Source: JAEUJM01 sp041918615
GTDB taxonomy: Bacteria > Actinomycetota > Acidimicrobiia > Acidimicrobiales > DATDAH01
Assembly (NCBI GenBank): GCA_041918615.1
Contig: JAYRVH010000030.1
Span: 62,001 to 126,000, forward strand
Length of the DNA stretch: 64,000 nucleotides
Reading direction: 5' to 3'
Positions 53,254 to 61,941 of the stretch are shown piece by piece (position 1 is the stretch's first letter; each line of letters starts with the position of its first letter). The position numbers and the translations under genes are program-made. The notes under the pieces were generated by a model. The model did no database searches and was not told where the DNA came from. It saw only the letters and a list, made by a program, of their open reading frames with translations.

Positions 53254-53823
53254 TCAGTCCTCGAGCAGCTCCTGTTCCTTCTGCTCCAAGGCGCTGTTGA
53301 TCGCGGCTTCCTCGGCGTGGGTGATCTCGTCGAGGCGCTTCTCGGCCCGTGCCAGCTCGTCGTGCGAGAGCTCGCCGTCCTTGTCGAACGCCTCGAGCTC
53401 GTGACGTGCCGCCCGGCGCAGGTTGCGGATGGCGACGCGCCCGTCCTCGGCCATGCCCTTGACCACCCGCACGAACTGCTTGCGACGCTCCGCGGTGAGT
53501 GGCGGGAAGCTGAGGCGGATGACGTGACCGTCGTTGCTCGGGTTCAGCCCGAGGTCGGAGTTCAAGATGGCCTTCTCGATCGCCCCCATCGAGCCCTTGT
53601 CGAAGGGGGAGATGAGCAGTTGGCGGGCCTCGGGCACCGAGAATCCCGCGAGCTGCTGAAGCGGCACCTCCTGGCCGTAATACTCGACCGGCAGCTTCTC
53701 GACCAGGGCCGGCGAGGCTCGACCGGTGCGGATGGTCGAGAACTCGTGGCGCGTGTGGACGACGACCTTCGCCATCTTGTCGGTGGCATCGTCGAGCACG
53801 AGGTCGACGGTCTCCTCAGACAT
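53254..53823 (-). CDS. frr: Ribosome recycling factor
   Basis: 189 residues, typical for RRF: TIRTGRASPALVEKLPVEYYG, LQQLAGFSVPEARQLLISPFD, PPLTAERRKQFVRVVKGMAE. It splits post-termination ribosomes with EF-G. ATG start, 63 nt after pyrH, in the conserved rpsB-tsf-pyrH-frr unit. Confidence 0.97.
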   Translation of the reverse strand: MSEETVDLVLDDATDKMAKVVVHTRHEFSTIRTGRASPALVEKLPVEYYGQEVPLQQLAGFSVPEARQLLISPFDKGSMGAIEKAILNSDLGLNPSNDGHVIRLSFPPLTAERRKQFVRVVKGMAEDGRVAIRNLRRAARHELEAFDKDGELSHDELARAEKRLDEITHAEEAAINSALEQKEQELLED

Positions 53824-53886
53824 CGGTCGTCACGCTGCCTGCGGTGTCGTGCACCCTCGGGACCCGGTCGGCGGGCATGTCGTCAG

Positions 53887-54624
53887 TCACTGAGAGACAA
53901 GCGTACCGATCGGCCTACCCTCGAGGATGGATCGCACGTTGCCCGGCTCCATCAGGTCGAAGACCACGATGGGAATCGAGTTGTCCATGCACAGGGTGAT
54001 GGCGGTCGAGTCCATGGCCCGGAGGCCCCGGTTCAACACCTCGATGTAGCTGACGTTGTCGAGCCTGGTCGCCGCCGGGTTCGTCTTGGGGTCATCGGTG
54101 TAGATGCCGTCGACACCCGAGTGCGTACCCCGCAGGATCGCCTCGGCCTCGATCTCTGCGGCTCGCAGCGCCGCCGTGGTGTCGGTGGTGAAGAAGGGGT
54201 TGCCCGTGCCGCCCGCGAAGATCACCACCCGCCCCTTCTCGAGGTGGCGGATCGCCTTTCGGCGGATGTACGGCTCGGCGATCTGCGACATGTGCACGGC
54301 GGTCTGGACCCTTGTGGGCTGGTCGAGCTGCTCGAGCGTGTCCTGGAGGGCCAAGGCGTTGATCACGGTTGCGAGCATGCCCATGTAGTCCGCCTGGGCG
54401 CGGTCCATGCCGGCGCCGGCGCCGGTCATCCCCCGCCAGATGTTGCCGCCACCGACGACGACGGCGACGTCGACTGCGAGATCACGGCGGACCTCGACGA
54501 TCTCTTCGGCGAGTTGCTTGACGATCACGCCGTCCACGCCGTAGCCGAGGTCACCGGCGAAGGCCTCGCCCGAAAGCTTCAGCACGACCCGCTTCCAGCG
54601 GACGGCGCTCTCGCCCACGATCAA
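53887..54624 (-). CDS. pyrH: UMP kinase
   Basis: 245 residues of the amino-acid-kinase fold: VVLKLSGEAFAG, VVVGGGNIWRG, MDRAQADYMGMLATVINALAL, FAGGTGNPFFTTDTTAALRA and GVDGIYTDDPK. It phosphorylates UMP to UDP. A TTG at 54624 overlaps the tsf stop (TTGA); a GTG two codons later is an alternative start and cannot be excluded. Confidence 0.96.
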   Translation of the reverse strand: MIVGESAVRWKRVVLKLSGEAFAGDLGYGVDGVIVKQLAEEIVEVRRDLAVDVAVVVGGGNIWRGMTGAGAGMDRAQADYMGMLATVINALALQDTLEQLDQPTRVQTAVHMSQIAEPYIRRKAIRHLEKGRVVIFAGGTGNPFFTTDTTAALRAAEIEAEAILRGTHSGVDGIYTDDPKTNPAATRLDNVSYIEVLNRGLRAMDSTAITLCMDNSIPIVVFDLMEPGNVRSILEGRPIGTLVSQ

Positions 54625-55421
54625 CCGCCGATCACGACCTGGGCAAACCGCACGATGGATGCGTCACCGAGGTGCTGGGCAACGGTCTGCTTCTCGTCGC
54701 GAACAAAGGCCTGGTCGAGCAGCACCCGTTCCTTGTACCAACCGGTGAGGCGGCCCTCGACGATCTTTTCGAGGGCCTGCTCGGGCTTGCCTTCGGCACG
54801 CGTGATGCCTTCGAGGGTCGTGCGCTCCTCGGCGACCTCGGCGGCGGGCACCTCGTCGCGTGCGAGGAAGCTCGGCTTGGTGAAGGCGATGTGCACGGCG
54901 ATGTCGTGTGCCAGATCTGGCGTTCCGTCGGCCAGCTCGACCATGACCGCGTTCACACCACGGTCACTCTGCACGTGCAGGTACGTGTCGAGCAGGTTGC
55001 CGGCAGCGGCCTCGAAGCGCACCACTCGGCCGAGTTCGATGTTCTCCTTGAGCGTCACCTTCAGCTCGTCGATCTGGTCGCGCTTCTGCTCGGCGGCCGC
55101 CTCACCTTCGGCCAGGACCAGCGTGGCGATTTCCTGGGCCAGGTTCCTGAACTGGTCGGACTTGGCCACGAAGTCGGTCTCGGACTTGAGCTCGACGATG
55201 GCGCCGACCACGTCGTCGACGTCGACGGCGACGGCGACCGCCCCCTGGTTGTTCTCGCGATCGGAGCGGGCGGCGGCCTTGGACAGCCCCTTCTCACGGA
55301 GCCACTTCGCGGCCGCCTCGGCATCGCCGTCGTTCTCGGTGAGTGCTCGCTTGGCGTCCATCATCCCGGCGCCGCTTGCCTGACGGAGGGCCTGGACGTC
55401 CTTCGCAGTGAATTCGGGCAT
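54621..55421 (-). CDS. tsf: Elongation factor Ts
   Basis: 266 residues: N-terminal UBA-like VQALRQASGAGMMDAKRAL, core ELKSETDFVAKSDQFRNLA, then AVHIAFTKPSFLARDEVP. It exchanges nucleotide on EF-Tu. ATG start, 3 nt after the rpsB stop; its stop overlaps pyrH. Confidence 0.97.
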   Translation of the reverse strand: MPEFTAKDVQALRQASGAGMMDAKRALTENDGDAEAAAKWLREKGLSKAAARSDRENNQGAVAVAVDVDDVVGAIVELKSETDFVAKSDQFRNLAQEIATLVLAEGEAAAEQKRDQIDELKVTLKENIELGRVVRFEAAAGNLLDTYLHVQSDRGVNAVMVELADGTPDLAHDIAVHIAFTKPSFLARDEVPAAEVAEERTTLEGITRAEGKPEQALEKIVEGRLTGWYKERVLLDQAFVRDEKQTVAQHLGDASIVRFAQVVIGG

Positions 55422-55424
55422 GGC

Positions 55425-56618
55425 TCAGGCCTCCTCGGGCGTCGTGACGGGTGCAACCACCGGCTCCGCGGCAACTTCCGGCTCCGGCGCAACAACCTCT
55501 GCCGCAGGCTCCGCGGCAACTTCCGGCTCCGGCGCAACAGCCTCTGCCGCAGGCTCCGCGGCAACTTCCGGCTCCGGCGCAACAACCTCGGCCGCAGGCT
55601 CCGCGGCAACTTCCGGCTCCGGCGCAACAACCTCGGCCGCAGGCTCCGCGGCAACTTCCGGCTCCGGCGCAACAACCTCGGCCGCAGGCTCCGCGGCAAC
55701 TTCCGGCTCCGGCGCAACAGCCTCGGCCGCAGGCTCCGCGGCAACTTCCGGCTCCGGCGCAGCAGCCTCTGCCGCCGAAGCGGGAGCTGCCTGGGCGGCG
55801 GCCAGACGGGCGTCGCGCTCAGCGGCCTGGGCGGCCGCCTGACGGCGGGCCTCGGCCTGCTGCGCGGCGACCGCGGCCTCCTGCGCCGCAGAGCGCTCGA
55901 CGGGCGGGGCCACCTCGGGCTGGCGCTTGGCCCGGATGAACAGGCCCTCTTCGACCGCATCCGCCAGGATGCGGCACATCAGGTTGCCCGAGCGGATCGC
56001 GTCGTCGTTCCCCGGGATCACGTAGTCGATGACATCGGGGTCGCAGTTCGTGTCGACGAGGGCAACGATCGGGATCCCGAGCTTGTTGGCCTCGGTGACC
56101 GCGATGTGCTCCTTCTTCGTGTCGAGCACGAACACGGCGGCGGGTCGCTTCGTCATGGTGCGGATGCCGCTCAGGTTGCGCTCGAGCTTCTCGAGCTCGC
56201 GGCCGATGATGAGCGCTTCCTTCTTGGGCATGGCCGCGAACTCACCCGAGTCGCGCATGCGCCCGTACTCCTGCATCTTGCCCACGCGCTTCGAGATCGT
56301 CTCGAAGTTGGTGAGCATGCCGCCCAGCCAGCGCTGGTTGACATACGGCATGCCGCATTTCTCGGCGTAGGACTGCACTCCGTCCTGTGCCTGCTTCTTG
56401 GTGCCGACGAACAGCAGCGATCCGCCGTCGGCGACCATGTCACGGACGAAGGTGTAGGCGGTCTCGAGGCGCCGGAGCGTCTCTTCGAGGTCGATGATGT
56501 AGATGCCGCTGCGCTCACCCCAGAGGAAGCGCTTCATCTTCGGGTTCCAGCGGCGGGTCTGGTGACCGAAGTGGACCCCGGCTTCGAGCAGTTGGTTCAT
56601 CGTGACGACAGGCGCCAT
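55425..56618 (-). CDS. rpsB: 30S ribosomal protein uS2 with long repetitive acidic tail
   Basis: 397 residues, against about 240-300 for most S2 proteins. The core (1 to ~235) is standard: TMNQLLEAGVHFGHQTRRWNP, FVGTKKQAQD, YVNQRWLGGMLTNFETI, IPIVALVDTNCDPDVIDYVIPGND (in two parts). From about residue 235 an Ala/Gln/Arg helix leads into seven copies of a 15-residue unit containing PEPEVAAEP (about residues 281-386). The tail is likely disordered and solvent-exposed. ATG start, followed by tsf. Confidence 0.96.
   Translation of the reverse strand: MAPVVTMNQLLEAGVHFGHQTRRWNPKMKRFLWGERSGIYIIDLEETLRRLETAYTFVRDMVADGGSLLFVGTKKQAQDGVQSYAEKCGMPYVNQRWLGGMLTNFETISKRVGKMQEYGRMRDSGEFAAMPKKEALIIGRELEKLERNLSGIRTMTKRPAAVFVLDTKKEHIAVTEANKLGIPIVALVDTNCDPDVIDYVIPGNDDAIRSGNLMCRILADAVEEGLFIRAKRQPEVAPPVERSAAQEAAVAAQQAEARRQAAAQAAERDARLAAAQAAPASAAEAAAPEPEVAAEPAAEAVAPEPEVAAEPAAEVVAPEPEVAAEPAAEVVAPEPEVAAEPAAEVVAPEPEVAAEPAAEAVAPEPEVAAEPAAEVVAPEPEVAAEPVVAPVTTPEEA
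55462..55776. repeat. Seven 45-bp tandem repeats in rpsB
   Basis: Units start at 55462, 55507, 55552, 55597, 55642, 55687 and 55732, each opening GGCTCCGCGGCAACTTCCGG. They differ at only a few positions, keep the S2 reading frame and encode PEPEVAAEPAAE-type units. The high identity suggests recent expansion by slippage. Confidence 0.95.
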
Positions 56619-56818
56619 GGCGCGTGACTCCTTCCCCAGCGGTTGGTCGAGAGCCCGTGCCCTGCGCCTTACGGCGACCGTGGGGGGACACAGGTGGATG
56701 GTCGTGGGCCGACGGGCGTCGGACCGAGCTTCGATCCTACCGGCATCACCTTCACGTCAGGCCAGCCGGCAGTCGCACGATGCGCCCGCGCCCTGCGCTG
56801 CGGCTGCCGACGATGGGC

Positions 56819-57352
56819 TCAGCCCGCGACCAGCCGGGCAGCGAGGGCGGCGCCCACCTCGTCGTCGGGCGTGTGGCCGACCGGCACCAACCGGACGTCG
56901 GGCGGGGCTGCGGCGAACAGCGACTCGGGGTCGAGGTAGACGTCACCCCTCCGGACACCGAGGTGCAAGTGGTCGCTCGATCGGCCCACCTCGGCCCGAG
57001 CCGGGAGTCGCTCGCCCTGGCGCACACTCACCGAGCGGAGAAAGCCGTAGCTGCTGCGCAGACCGTCGGCATGGAGCACCGTGACATAGAGCGTGCCCGC
57101 CACCGAGCCGGCGAAGACGACTGCGCCGGCGGCAACGGCTCGCACAGGTGCGCCCGGCACGGTTGCGTACTCGATGCCCCGGTTGCCCGGCCCGTACGGC
57201 GACGAAGGCTCACGGAACGGGTCGATGACGGGCGCGTCGACCGGCGACCGGTAGGTGACGACGGCCTGCGCGAGGGCCGGCAGTGTGACGGCGAGGAACG
57301 AACAAGCCAGGGCGATGGACAGGGCGGCGACCCTGAGGTGCGGTCGGGACAC
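56819..57352 (-). CDS. Secreted M23-type peptidase-like protein
   Basis: 177 residues: a signal peptide (LRVAALSIALACSFLAVTLPALAQA) then a small LytM/M23 domain with GAPVRAVAAGAVVFAG and DHLHLGVRRG. Classical M23 enzymes have H-x3-D at the first zinc site (GHRGVD); here it reads GNRGIE, so His is Asn and Asp is Glu while the H-x-H is kept. The protein may be non-catalytic and act as a peptidoglycan-binding or regulator protein. The GTG start has AAGGGGG upstream. An M23 gene beside rpsB is a usual actinobacterial neighbour. Confidence 0.87.
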   Translation of the reverse strand: MSRPHLRVAALSIALACSFLAVTLPALAQAVVTYRSPVDAPVIDPFREPSSPYGPGNRGIEYATVPGAPVRAVAAGAVVFAGSVAGTLYVTVLHADGLRSSYGFLRSVSVRQGERLPARAEVGRSSDHLHLGVRRGDVYLDPESLFAAAPPDVRLVPVGHTPDDEVGAALAARLVAG

Positions 57353-57463
57353 GGTGGCCCCCTTCGTGACGGAGGAGCGAAAGAAGGGGGAAGTCCTGCC
57401 GTGATGCCTCCGTCCACCGTACCGGCCCAGCGGCTCACCAACTCGGCGTCACCGATGACGCCG

Positions 57464-57491
57464 CCACCGGCGACGCCCGCGGTGCCGGTGG
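57464..57491 (-). terminator. Hairpin downstream of the WhiG-type sigma gene
   Basis: CCACCGGC (57464-57471) pairs with GCCGGTGG (57484-57491), 10 nt after the sigma-factor stop codon on the minus strand. No long U-run follows; a weak terminator or mRNA-end structure. Confidence 0.4.
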
Positions 57492-57501
57492 TGGGCTCGA
57501 T

Positions 57502-58284
57502 CTACCGCGACGAGGGCTCGCGCTCGGCCGCGGCGATGCGGGAACGGAGCTGGAGCACGCCCTTGGTGTGGATCTGGCACACCCGGCTCTCGGTGACGTT
57601 CAGCACCTCACCGATCTCCGCGAGGGTCAGCGCCTCGTAGTAGTAGAGCGTGAGCACCAGCTTCTCCCGATCGGGCATGGCGTTGATCGTCTCGGCGAGC
57701 AGTTGGCGGGTCTCCTCGGCCTCGTAGGTGGTCACCGGGCCGCTCGCGGCATCGGCGATCGTGTCACCCAGGGTCACCGACTCGCTTCGATCGCCGCCCG
57801 ACAGCATCTCGTCGAGCGCGGCCATCCCCAGGAACGAGATCTGCGACAGGAGCTGTTGGAGCTGGGCCTCGGTCATGTCGAGCTCGCCGCCGAGCTCGGC
57901 GTCGGTCGGGCTTCGGTGGAGCATGGCCTCCAGGGTGGCGTAGGCCTTCTCGAGCGACCGCGCCTTGGCCCGCACCGAGCGCGGCACCCAGTCGATGGAG
58001 CGGAGCTCGTCGAGGATCGAGCCCTTGATGCGCGAGATGGCGTAGGTCTCGAACTTGAAGCCGCGGCTCGGATCGAATTTGTCGATGGCGTCGATCAGCC
58101 CGAAGATCCCGTAGCTGACGAGGTCGGCCTGGTCGACGTTCTGGGGCAGCCCGACGCCCACCCGGCCGGCGACGTACTTCACCAGCGGCGAGTAGTGCAG
58201 GATCAACTGGTCTCGGGCATCGCTGCGCTCGGTCTCCTTGTACCGGGCCCAGAGAGCCTCGATGTGCGCGCCGTCATCGGACAA
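57502..58284 (-). CDS. whiG: FliA/WhiG-family sigma factor
   Basis: 260 residues with sigma-70 region 2 (LILHYSPLVKYVAGRVGVGL, DLVSYGIFGLIDAIDKFDP, FETYAISRIKGSILDELR), region 3 (EKAYATLEAMLHRSPTDAEL) and region 4 (EKLVLTLYYYEALTLAEIGE, VTESRVCQIHTKGV). This is the group 3 class that includes WhiG and FliA. In streptomycetes WhiG controls sporulation; in a motile organism the equivalent would run flagellar genes. The target here is unknown. TTG start preceded by GGCGAGG. It follows xerC by 12 nt on the same strand. Confidence 0.9.
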   Translation of the reverse strand: MSDDGAHIEALWARYKETERSDARDQLILHYSPLVKYVAGRVGVGLPQNVDQADLVSYGIFGLIDAIDKFDPSRGFKFETYAISRIKGSILDELRSIDWVPRSVRAKARSLEKAYATLEAMLHRSPTDAELGGELDMTEAQLQQLLSQISFLGMAALDEMLSGGDRSESVTLGDTIADAASGPVTTYEAEETRQLLAETINAMPDREKLVLTLYYYEALTLAEIGEVLNVTESRVCQIHTKGVLQLRSRIAAAEREPSSR

Positions 58285-58296
58285 GGGGGCCTCGCC

Positions 58297-59172
58297 TCAC
58301 GCTCTTGGGTGTGTGGCCTGGAACACGCTCTTCAACCGTTCCTTGCTGACGTGGGTATAGAGCTGGGTCGTCGCGAGGTCGGCGTGACCGAGCAACTCCT
58401 GCACAGCACGCAAATCGGCACCTCCGTCGAGAAGATGAGTGGCGAAGGTGTGTCGGAGGGCGTGGGGGTGCACCGGCGTGGCCGACCGGCGGTCGAGAAT
58501 GCGGCGGACGTCGCGGGGGGTCATCCGGTTGCCCCGCCGATTCAGGAAGACGGCGTCGTCCGGGCTGGTGGGTCCCACGAGCGCTGCTCGCCCATGGCTC
58601 AGCCAGCGGCGCAGGGCATCGACGGTCGGCGGGCTGAGCGGCACATGGCGCTGCTTCGCGCCCTTGCCCCACACGACGACGCGGCGCTGGTCGAGGTCGA
58701 GGTCGCCCGGACGCAGCCCACACAACTCGGCGACCCGCAACCCACTTCCGTAGAGCAACTCGACCACCGCAGCGTCGCGGCCGGCGATCTCGGCGGTGTC
58801 GTCGTGGCCCATGGGATCATCGAGCAGTTGGGTGACCTCGGCGTGGGGCAGCACCCGGGGCAGGCGACCCTCTCCCCTGGGTGCGCTCAGGCCGGCCGAA
58901 GGGTCGACCGAGACGCGATCAGTGAGCCGCAGCCATCGGAAGTAGCGACGGATCGCCGACGCGGAGCGGGCGATCGACCGGCGGGCCTTGCCGGTGGTGG
59001 CGAGGTAGGCGAGGTAGCGGCGGAGGGTGCGCCGGTCGACCTCGGCGGGCCCCGCGAGGTGGAGTCGGTCGGTCCAGCGGGTGAAGGACTCGAGGTCTCG
59101 GCGATAGGCCTCGCGCGTTGCCGGCGACACGCCGGTGAGCGAGGCCGAGAAACCATCGAGGTCCCAGCCCAT
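58297..59172 (-). CDS. xerC: Tyrosine recombinase XerC
   Basis: 291 residues with the full catalytic set: R146 (GSGLRVAEL), K170 (GKGAKQR), H237 and R240 (HPHALRHTF), H263 (LGHADLATTQ) and Tyr272 (LYTHV). It resolves chromosome dimers at dif with FtsK, also in this window. ATG start with TAGCGT 6 nt upstream and no ribosome site, so probably leaderless. It is followed by the sigma-factor gene. Confidence 0.94.
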   Translation of the reverse strand: MGWDLDGFSASLTGVSPATREAYRRDLESFTRWTDRLHLAGPAEVDRRTLRRYLAYLATTGKARRSIARSASAIRRYFRWLRLTDRVSVDPSAGLSAPRGEGRLPRVLPHAEVTQLLDDPMGHDDTAEIAGRDAAVVELLYGSGLRVAELCGLRPGDLDLDQRRVVVWGKGAKQRHVPLSPPTVDALRRWLSHGRAALVGPTSPDDAVFLNRRGNRMTPRDVRRILDRRSATPVHPHALRHTFATHLLDGGADLRAVQELLGHADLATTQLYTHVSKERLKSVFQATHPRA

Positions 59173-59178
59173 GGCCTC

Positions 59179-59184
59179 ACGCTA
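59179..59184 (-). promoter_or_regulatory. Candidate -10 box of xerC (leaderless)
   Basis: TAGCGT on the minus strand, 6 nt before the xerC ATG, in the 99-nt divergent spacer. Confidence 0.5.
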
Positions 59185-59259
59185 ACGCCGACGCCTGCCG
59201 GGCGCGTACGCCGTCGCGCCCTCGGTGGCGGCTGGTCGTTTGCCGCAGTGCGGCCGGTT

Positions 59260-59265
59260 TAGGGT
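59260..59265 (+). promoter_or_regulatory. Candidate -10 box of the HpaB-like gene (leaderless)
   Basis: TAGGGT, 6 nt before the ATG at 59272, with no ribosome site; the mirror image of the xerC arrangement in the same spacer. Confidence 0.5.
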
Positions 59266-59271
59266 TGACGC

Positions 59272-60687
59272 ATGGCTCTGCGCACTGCCGACGAGTACCG
59301 CGACGCCCTGGTCGACGGACGATCCCTGTTCTACCGGGGGCAGCCGGTGGCGAACATCAACGAGGTGCCGGCCTTGGCGGTGGCGGTCGATCACGCCGCC
59401 CACGACTACGAGATGGCCGCCGATCCGGCACACCGCGACCTCACCGTGGTCACCGATCCCGACACCGGCGAGGAGTACAGCGCGTACTACCAGATCCCTC
59501 GGTCGGCCGAGGATCTGCGACGTCGGACCGATCTCATCGAGGCCGGCACCGCTGCTGGCGGCACGGTGGTCACGCTGATCAAGGAGATCGGCACCGACGC
59601 GACCTTCGCCATGCTGCGCGTGCTCAGCGGTGTGGCCCGCGAGCGGGCACTGGCCTTTCACGAGCACTGCCGGGACAACGACCTGTCCGTTGCCGTCGCC
59701 CAGACCGACGTGAAGGGCGACCGGTCGCGTGGGCCGAGCCAGCAGGAGGACCCCGACCTCTACGTGCACGTGGTGGACGAGAACGCCGACGGCATCGTGG
59801 TGCGCGGCGCCAAGTGCCACACCACCAGCAGCGCCAACGCCGACGAGCTCATCGTCCTGCCCACCCGGGCCATGGGCCCCGATGACGCCGACTACGCCGT
59901 CGCCTTCGCGGTACCGGTCAACACCCCGGGGCTCGAGCTCTACGTGTCGTCGTACTCGGGGCGCGAGCACAACGACTTCGAGTTCCCCCTGTCCAGCCAC
60001 CACAAGCTGCTCGAGACGCTGACCGTCTTCAACGACGTGTTCGTTCCCTGGGACCGTGTCTTCCTCTGCAGGGAGCCCGAGTCGGCCGGACCGCTCGCGC
60101 TCACCTTCGTGGAGTACCACCGCTTCACCGCGGTCTCGTACAAGCTGCCCCTGCTCGACGCCTTCGTGGGTGCGTCGGCCTTGATCGCCGAGCTGAACGG
60201 TGTGGGCCGGGCGGGCCACATCCGCGACAAGCTCACCCACCTGATCACCTACTCGGAGACGGTGCGCGCCCTCACCGAGATGGCCGCGCTCCGTGCCGGC
60301 ATCGGCGCGCACGGGATCGCCTACCCCGACCCGATGACGACCAACATGGCCAAGTTCACCTTCGCCAGCGGGTACCACCAGGCGATCGAGTGGGTGCAGG
60401 ACTGCGCCGGCGGGCTGCTGGTGACCGCGCCCGGGGGCGAGGACTGGGAGAGCCCCGAGATCCGGCCGGTGCTCGAGAAGTACTTCAAGGGCGCCGGCAG
60501 CGCCGAGGACCGCCTGCGGTTGATGCACGTCATCTCGGACCTCACGGCCCGAGATCTTGGTGGCTACCACGCCGTGCTGGCGGTGCACGCCGAGGGATCG
60601 ATCGAGGCCGAGAAGATGCAGATCCTGCGCTCGTATGACAGCAGCCGTGCCCTCGCGTACGCCAGGCGAATCGCCCGCATCGACTGA
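59272..60687 (+). CDS. 4-hydroxyphenylacetate 3-hydroxylase (HpaB)-family flavoprotein
   Basis: 471 residues with the HpaB/acyl-CoA-dehydrogenase-like fold: VAQTDVKGDRSRGP, VVRGAKCHTTSSANADELIV and TRAMGPDDADYAVAFAVPV, and EYHRFTAVSYKLPLLDAFVG. The family includes reduced-flavin phenol monooxygenases and, as a side branch, 4-hydroxybutyryl-CoA dehydratases. The iron-sulfur Cys pair of the dehydratase branch is not evident, which favours a flavin-dependent monooxygenase needing a separate reductase, none of which is nearby. ATG start, probably leaderless. Substrate unknown. Confidence 0.88.
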   Translation: MALRTADEYRDALVDGRSLFYRGQPVANINEVPALAVAVDHAAHDYEMAADPAHRDLTVVTDPDTGEEYSAYYQIPRSAEDLRRRTDLIEAGTAAGGTVVTLIKEIGTDATFAMLRVLSGVARERALAFHEHCRDNDLSVAVAQTDVKGDRSRGPSQQEDPDLYVHVVDENADGIVVRGAKCHTTSSANADELIVLPTRAMGPDDADYAVAFAVPVNTPGLELYVSSYSGREHNDFEFPLSSHHKLLETLTVFNDVFVPWDRVFLCREPESAGPLALTFVEYHRFTAVSYKLPLLDAFVGASALIAELNGVGRAGHIRDKLTHLITYSETVRALTEMAALRAGIGAHGIAYPDPMTTNMAKFTFASGYHQAIEWVQDCAGGLLVTAPGGEDWESPEIRPVLEKYFKGAGSAEDRLRLMHVISDLTARDLGGYHAVLAVHAEGSIEAEKMQILRSYDSSRALAYARRIARID

Positions 60688-60724
60688 CCAGGGGGCCGGG
60701 TGGCCCGTCGACTGGCCGTGGGCC

Positions 60725-60773
60725 GAACTCGGCGCATCGAGTGCGCTCATGAGGTAGTGGATGCGCTGAGTTC
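60725..60773. terminator. 14-bp stem between convergent HpaB-like gene and dprA
   Basis: GAACTCGGCGCATC (60725-60738) pairs with GATGCGCTGAGTTC (60760-60773) with one G-T wobble position. It lies in the 111-nt convergent spacer and could end both transcripts. No other feature is seen there. Confidence 0.55.
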
Positions 60774-60798
60774 GTCGGGTCGGGTGTGCCGGGGCGGA

Positions 60799-61941
60799 TC
60801 ATCGATCGGGGCGTGCGACACGCTCGTACCAACCGCCGTTGCGCGCGATCCATCCGCCCGCCTCGAGGTGTTGGAGGGCAACGGCCAGCTCGCCGAGCGC
60901 CTGTCCGCTGCGCAGGGCGAGCTGCTCGAGCGCCGTTGGTTGCCAGCCGAGGGCGTCGAGCACCGCACGCTCGTCCGAGGTGGGCTCGGGGCGCTCGTCG
61001 GGACGGCCGCGACCGCTCGCCGCCGAGGAGAGGCCGAGCAGCGACAACACGTCGGCGGCACCTCGGACGGCCGCCATGCCGTCGACCAGGAGCCGGTTGC
61101 ACCCGGCCGACGCCGAGCTGTGCACCGGCCCAGGCAACGCCATCACCGGAACGTCTCGCTCGAGGGCGGAATCGACCGTGTAGAGCGAGCCGCCCCGCTC
61201 GTGCGACTCGATGACCACCACCACGTCGGCCAGCGCAGCGAGCAGGCGGTTCCGCGACGGGAAGCGCCATGCCTCGGGACGGGCGCCCAGCGGTGCCTCC
61301 GAGAACACCACTCCCGCCTCCTCGACCTGGCGCCACAGATCGGTGTGGCGGCGGGGGTAGATGACATCGAGACCGCTGCCCACAACCGCCACCGGCGGGG
61401 CGCCCGCCGCCTCGAGCGCACCGTGGTGGGCAGCACCGTCGATTCCCAACGCCAGGCCCGAGACGACGCGCACACCCGCTGCCGACAGATCGGCCGCCAT
61501 CGTGCGGGCGACGTCTCGTCCGTAGCGGGTGCACCGCCGCGTGCCGATGATCGCGACCCGCGGGCCGGGTAGAACATCGGGCCGGCCCCGGTGGAACAGG
61601 ACGACCGGGGGCTCGAGGTCGGCGGCCAGCGCCTCGGGGTAGGCGGGCGAGCCAAGCACTGCGACGCCGATCCCCGCCCGGTTGTGGGCCTCGAGACATG
61701 CACCCGGGTCGACCCGGCTCGCGGCCGCCCTCCATCGATCGGGAAGGCTCGACGCATCGCGCCCGAGTGCCTCGGCCACCAGGGGCGACACGACAGCTGT
61801 ACCCGCGCAAACCCGCGCCCACGCGTCGTGCACCGGCCAGCTGCGAACCAGTGCCATGAGGCGGGCAGGACCCATGCCCGGCAGGGCGGACAGCGCGGCG
61901 CCATAGGCCTCGGCGGGCAGTTCGGCGACGACCTCACCCAT
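60799..61941 (-). CDS. dprA: DNA processing protein DprA
   Basis: 380 residues: N-terminal helical domain with ALSALPGMGPARLMAL, Rossmann core with VAIIGTRRCTRYGRDVART, VSGLALGIDGAAHHGAL and FPSRNRLLAALADVVVVIES, and a C-terminal winged-helix (DALGWQPTALEQLALRSGQ). It loads RecA on incoming single-stranded DNA during transformation, though the gene is also kept in non-competent bacteria. The ATG overlaps the comM stop by 8 nt, so translation is coupled. Confidence 0.95.
   Translation of the reverse strand: MGEVVAELPAEAYGAALSALPGMGPARLMALVRSWPVHDAWARVCAGTAVVSPLVAEALGRDASSLPDRWRAAASRVDPGACLEAHNRAGIGVAVLGSPAYPEALAADLEPPVVLFHRGRPDVLPGPRVAIIGTRRCTRYGRDVARTMAADLSAAGVRVVSGLALGIDGAAHHGALEAAGAPPVAVVGSGLDVIYPRRHTDLWRQVEEAGVVFSEAPLGARPEAWRFPSRNRLLAALADVVVVIESHERGGSLYTVDSALERDVPVMALPGPVHSSASAGCNRLLVDGMAAVRGAADVLSLLGLSSAASGRGRPDERPEPTSDERAVLDALGWQPTALEQLALRSGQALGELAVALQHLEAGGWIARNGGWYERVARPDR

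Noticed and set aside
55462..55776. Regular 45-bp direct repeats that could be mistaken for a CRISPR array.
   Set aside because: There are no spacers; the units abut, keep the rpsB frame and encode a clear peptide repeat.
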